Shown here: in pieces, positions 5,755 to 8,125 of the stretch | How the letters are laid out: the number at the start of each line of letters is the position of its first letter | Position numbering within the stretch: position 1 is the stretch's first letter | Assembly (NCBI GenBank): GCA_028293305.1 | Contig: JAQGPD010000554.1 | Location: 1-8,125, forward strand | DNA length: 8,125 nucleotides | Reading direction: 5' to 3' | Source: Verrucomicrobiales bacterium | GTDB taxonomy: Bacteria; Verrucomicrobiota; Verrucomicrobiia; Verrucomicrobiales; V1-33 | Made by a program: the position numbers and the translations under genes | Notes under the pieces: generated by a model | What the model was told of the DNA's origin: nothing | The model's input: the letters and a program-made list of their open reading frames with translations, nothing else | The model's database searches: none

Positions 5755-7052
5755 AAGCAGAAACCCACAGCGCGCCGGAAATGTCAGGATCATCACAATC
5801 CGGTGCGCCGGGCGACGAACGGAAAACGTCGGACCTGACTGATTTGGCGGACACTTTGGTCAGTCGGCTTGATGAACTGGGCAAGGTCTCGGATGAGGAA
5901 CCCAGATTGGTCAGGACATTTCTCTCCCCCGCCTCCGCGCGGGCGAACGCGCTCGTCGGCGGCTGGATGCGCGGGGCCGGCCTGAACGTCAGGGAGGACG
6001 CATGGGGGAACCTGTGGGGCAGCCGCCCCGGGCCTCCCGGATCGCGGACGCTTTTGATAGGATCGCACCTGGACACGGTGGTGGATGCGGGCCGGTTTGA
6101 TGGACCGGCGGGCGTGCTTCTGGGCATCGCGGTGGCGCGGGCGGTGGCGGAGGCGGACTTGCCATTCGGCTTGGAAGTCGTGGGATTTTCCGACGAGGAA
6201 GGGGTGCGTTTTCAAAGCACTTACCTGGGCAGCCGGGGTTGCCTGGGATTGCTGACTCCGGCGGAACTGGCCTTGACGGACGACGATGGAATCCGGTTGG
6301 GCGATTTGATAGAAGTCCGCCGCCGGGCGGGTTTTTCGGATGCGGTGCTGGAGGCTGGAAATTTGTTGGGATACCTGGAAATGCACATCGAACAAGGTCC
6401 GGTTTTGGAAGCGGAAAACCTCCCGCTCGCCGTGGTGCCGGGCATTGCGGGACAGACGCGCATCCTGGCAGGATTCACCGGAAAGGCGGGCCATGCCGGC
6501 ACCACGCCCATGGCCCTGCGCCACGACGCCCTGACCGCTGCGGCGCGCATGGTGACGGAGGCGGAAACCCTGGCGCGCGACACGCCGGGATTGCTGGCGA
6601 CCGTGGGAAAACTGGAGGTTGCGCCGGGAGCCGGAAATGTGATTCCTGGAGCGTGTTCCTTCACCCTGGATGTGCGGAGTCCTGACAATAACATCCGCCT
6701 TCGCGCGGTGGAGGATTTGGAGAATCTGGGCTCGGCTTTGGCCAGGGAACGCGGCCTGGCATGGCATTGGGAAATCAAACAATCCAACCCCGCCGTGCCC
6801 TGCGATGCCGCGCTGACAACGCGCCTGGCGGAAGCGGCGGCGGCGGACCAGCCACGCGTCCCCTGCCTTTTCAGCGGGGCCGGCCACGATGCCGCAGTTT
6901 TCGCTGGGAGCTGTCCCGCCGCCATGCTTTTCATCCGCTGCCGCGGGGGACTGAGCCATCACCCTGACGAATTCGCCTCGCCGGAGGATCTCGCGGCGGC
7001 CCTGCGCGCGGCGGTCCGTTTTGTGCTGAATCTGGCTGAAAAACCGTTATGA
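5751..7052 (+). CDS. allC: M20-family amidohydrolase, probable allantoate amidohydrolase
   Basis: A 433-residue member of the AllC / N-carbamoyl-L-amino-acid hydrolase group, which removes a carbamoyl amide from allantoate or similar ureido substrates using two metal ions. Visible metal-site residues: H106 in GSHLDTV, D117 in RFDGPAG, E149/E150 in FSDEEGVRF, H212 in MHIEQGP, H403 in GLSHHPDE. The bridging domain contains GKAGHAGTTPM with H248, and SGAGHDA at 375-381 precedes the last ligand. The first 25 or so residues are polar and low in complexity; a start at the ATG at 5781 would remove ten of them. The gene overlaps uraH and allB by four bases each (ATGA). Context favours allantoate as substrate because allB follows; sequence alone cannot exclude a carbamoyl-amino-acid hydrolase or a ureidoglycolate-type enzyme. 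Confidence 0.88.
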   Translation: MKAETHSAPEMSGSSQSGAPGDERKTSDLTDLADTLVSRLDELGKVSDEEPRLVRTFLSPASARANALVGGWMRGAGLNVREDAWGNLWGSRPGPPGSRTLLIGSHLDTVVDAGRFDGPAGVLLGIAVARAVAEADLPFGLEVVGFSDEEGVRFQSTYLGSRGCLGLLTPAELALTDDDGIRLGDLIEVRRRAGFSDAVLEAGNLLGYLEMHIEQGPVLEAENLPLAVVPGIAGQTRILAGFTGKAGHAGTTPMALRHDALTAAARMVTEAETLARDTPGLLATVGKLEVAPGAGNVIPGACSFTLDVRSPDNNIRLRAVEDLENLGSALARERGLAWHWEIKQSNPAVPCDAALTTRLAEAAAADQPRVPCLFSGAGHDAAVFAGSCPAAMLFIRCRGGLSHHPDEFASPEDLAAALRAAVRFVLNLAEKPL

Positions 7053-8125
7053 TCGATCTCCTCATCCACCAGGCCGACACTCCGGACGGGGTGTGCGACA
7101 TCGCCATCCAGGACGGTGTTATTGTCGCCATCGCCCCCACCCTGACAGATCCCGCCCGCGAGTCCATCGATGCCACCGGCCTGCTGGTCTGGCCCGGATT
7201 CATCGATGCCCATGTCCACTTCAACGAGCCGGGCCGCGCGGATTGGGAAGGCCTGTCCACGGGTTCGCGCGCCTTGGCGGCGGGCGGGGGCACGGTGTTT
7301 TTCGACATGCCGCTGAACTCCTCGCCGCCGACTTCCAACGTGGCGGCCTTGATGGAAAAGGTGCGCTGCGCGGAGGCGGAATCGGTGCTGGATTTTGGCC
7401 TGTGGGGCGCGTTGATTCCTGGCAATGCGGAAGATTTGGAGCCCTTGGCGGAGGCCGGGGTCATCGGATTCAAGGCCTTCATGTCCGACAGCGGAATCGA
7501 TGAATTTCCCAGCGCGGACGCCCAGGTTTTGCGCACGGGCATGCAGCGTGCGGCGGCCTGCGGGAAGCTGGTGGCGCTGCACGCGGAAGACCGCGCCCTG
7601 ACAAGACGATTGGCGGCGGAAGCCCGGGCGGCGGGCCGGACGGGCGTCCGCGACTATCTGGATTCCCGGCCCGTGGAGGCGGAGTTGCGGGCCATCTCCC
7701 TGGCCTTGGAGCTGGCCGGGGAAACCGGATGCGCCCTCCACATTGTCCATGTCAGCTCGCCGGAAGGCCTGTCACTCATCGCCGGGGCCCGCGCCGCCGG
7801 AGTGGACGCGACGGCGGAAACCTGCCCGCACTATCTGTTATTGAATGACACCAACATGGAGCGCATCGGAGCCGCCGCCAAGTGCGCGCCCCCCCTGCGC
7901 GACGAAGCCCGGCGCCTGGGCATGTGGCAGGCGCTCGCGGCGGGCCTGGTGCAAACCATCGGCACCGACCACTCCCCCGCGCCCATGGAACTGAAACAAT
8001 CGCCCGACTTTTTCCAAGTCTGGGGCGGCATCGCCGGCTGCCAGCACGGCCTGCCCCTAACCATCGCCGCCGCCCTCCTGGACCACAACCTCACCCCCGC
8101 GCAGCTCCCCCCCATCCTCAGCGCC
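7049..8125 (+). CDS. allB: Allantoinase, 3' end beyond the window
   Basis: The ATG at 7049 overlaps the stop of the previous gene (ATGA). The 359 codons present are open to the window edge; the family is about 450 residues, so roughly the last 90 are missing. It is a cyclic amidohydrolase that opens the hydantoin ring of allantoin to give allantoate. Metal ligands are visible: H55-V-H57 in GFIDAHVHFNEPG, K142 in GFKAFMSD (the carbamylated Lys), H178 in ALHAED, H234 in HIVHVSSPEG, and D307 in TIGTDHSPAP. TAETCPHYL (255-263) is typical of allantoinase/dihydropyrimidinase relatives. In this operon allantoinase is much more likely than dihydropyrimidinase or dihydroorotase. It completes the step between UraD and the AllC-type enzyme. 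Both ACA threonine codons in the visible part fall within copies of the dispersed CCTGACA word. Confidence 0.95.
   Translation, partial: MIDLLIHQADTPDGVCDIAIQDGVIVAIAPTLTDPARESIDATGLLVWPGFIDAHVHFNEPGRADWEGLSTGSRALAAGGGTVFFDMPLNSSPPTSNVAALMEKVRCAEAESVLDFGLWGALIPGNAEDLEPLAEAGVIGFKAFMSDSGIDEFPSADAQVLRTGMQRAAACGKLVALHAEDRALTRRLAAEARAAGRTGVRDYLDSRPVEAELRAISLALELAGETGCALHIVHVSSPEGLSLIAGARAAGVDATAETCPHYLLLNDTNMERIGAAAKCAPPLRDEARRLGMWQALAAGLVQTIGTDHSPAPMELKQSPDFFQVWGGIAGCQHGLPLTIAAALLDHNLTPAQLPPILSA

Larger units (their letters stand above)
368..7603. repeat. Dispersed 7-mer TGTCAGG/CCTGACA (11 copies outside the tandem array)
   Basis: On the plus strand TGTCAGG starts at 1407, 2211, 4086, 4694, 5552 and 5782; its complement CCTGACA starts at 368, 5026, 6681, 7141 and 7597. 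Four more exact copies are in the tandem array (3461, 3499, 3613, 3761). By base composition about one copy outside the array would be expected over both strands. Flanks favour a pyrimidine before and a purine after the word. Four copies extend to CCTGACAGAT (1404-1413, 2208-2217, 5026-5035, 7141-7150). The coordinates given here span the first to the last copy; the word itself is the feature. Confidence 0.7.

Noticed and set aside
5793..6962. 389-codon frame on the minus strand opposite the allC-type gene
   Set aside because: The plus-strand gene has all metal ligands of its family; the antisense frame is Gln/Arg-rich and has no recognisable motif.

Overview
The window is GC-rich bacterial DNA, dense with genes except for one repeat-filled gap. 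The most likely source is a member of the Verrucomicrobiota or a related PVC group. This is an inference from the style of the sensor kinase (discoidin-like and Y_Y_Y modules fused to a HisKA_3-type kinase) and from the small hairpin-rich intergenic elements; no rRNA or marker gene is present to prove it.

Layout. (1) Positions 1-329 hold a small, visibly less GC-rich gene for a two-hydrophobic-segment protein ending in a CxxC...CxxC zinc ribbon; its reading frame stays open to the left edge. (2) Positions 471-3320, minus strand, hold a two-component pair: a membrane sensor histidine kinase followed by a NarL/LuxR-type response regulator. (3) Positions 3321-3992 are non-coding. They contain ten degenerate tandem units of about 37 bp (3410-3783), a module of three short hairpins (3782-3866), and two further hairpins before the end of the uricase gene. 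(4) Positions 3993-8125 are a urate catabolism locus. Uricase is on the minus strand and is divergent, across 62 bp, from the overlapping plus-strand genes uraD, uraH, an allC-type hydrolase and allB. The last is cut by the window edge.

The metabolic genes form a continuous pathway: urate to 5-hydroxyisourate (uricase), to OHCU (UraH), to S-allantoin (UraD), to allantoate (AllB), to the ureidoglycine/ureidoglycolate stage (AllC-type hydrolase). No transporter, xanthine dehydrogenase or known purine regulator is visible, and nothing directly ties the two-component pair to this pathway.

The least ordinary signals are not genes. First, the tandem array has a second, longer period: every fourth unit matches best, giving a higher-order repeat of about 150 bp. 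Second, the 7-mer TGTCAGG/CCTGACA occurs 11 times outside the array in under 8 kb (about one expected by composition), including four copies of the 10-mer CCTGACAGAT in three genes, all in the same codon phase (Leu-Thr-Asp). The same word is the core of the tandem units. This resembles a genome-wide short signal such as a DNA uptake, recombination or segregation motif, and can be tested directly on a whole genome.
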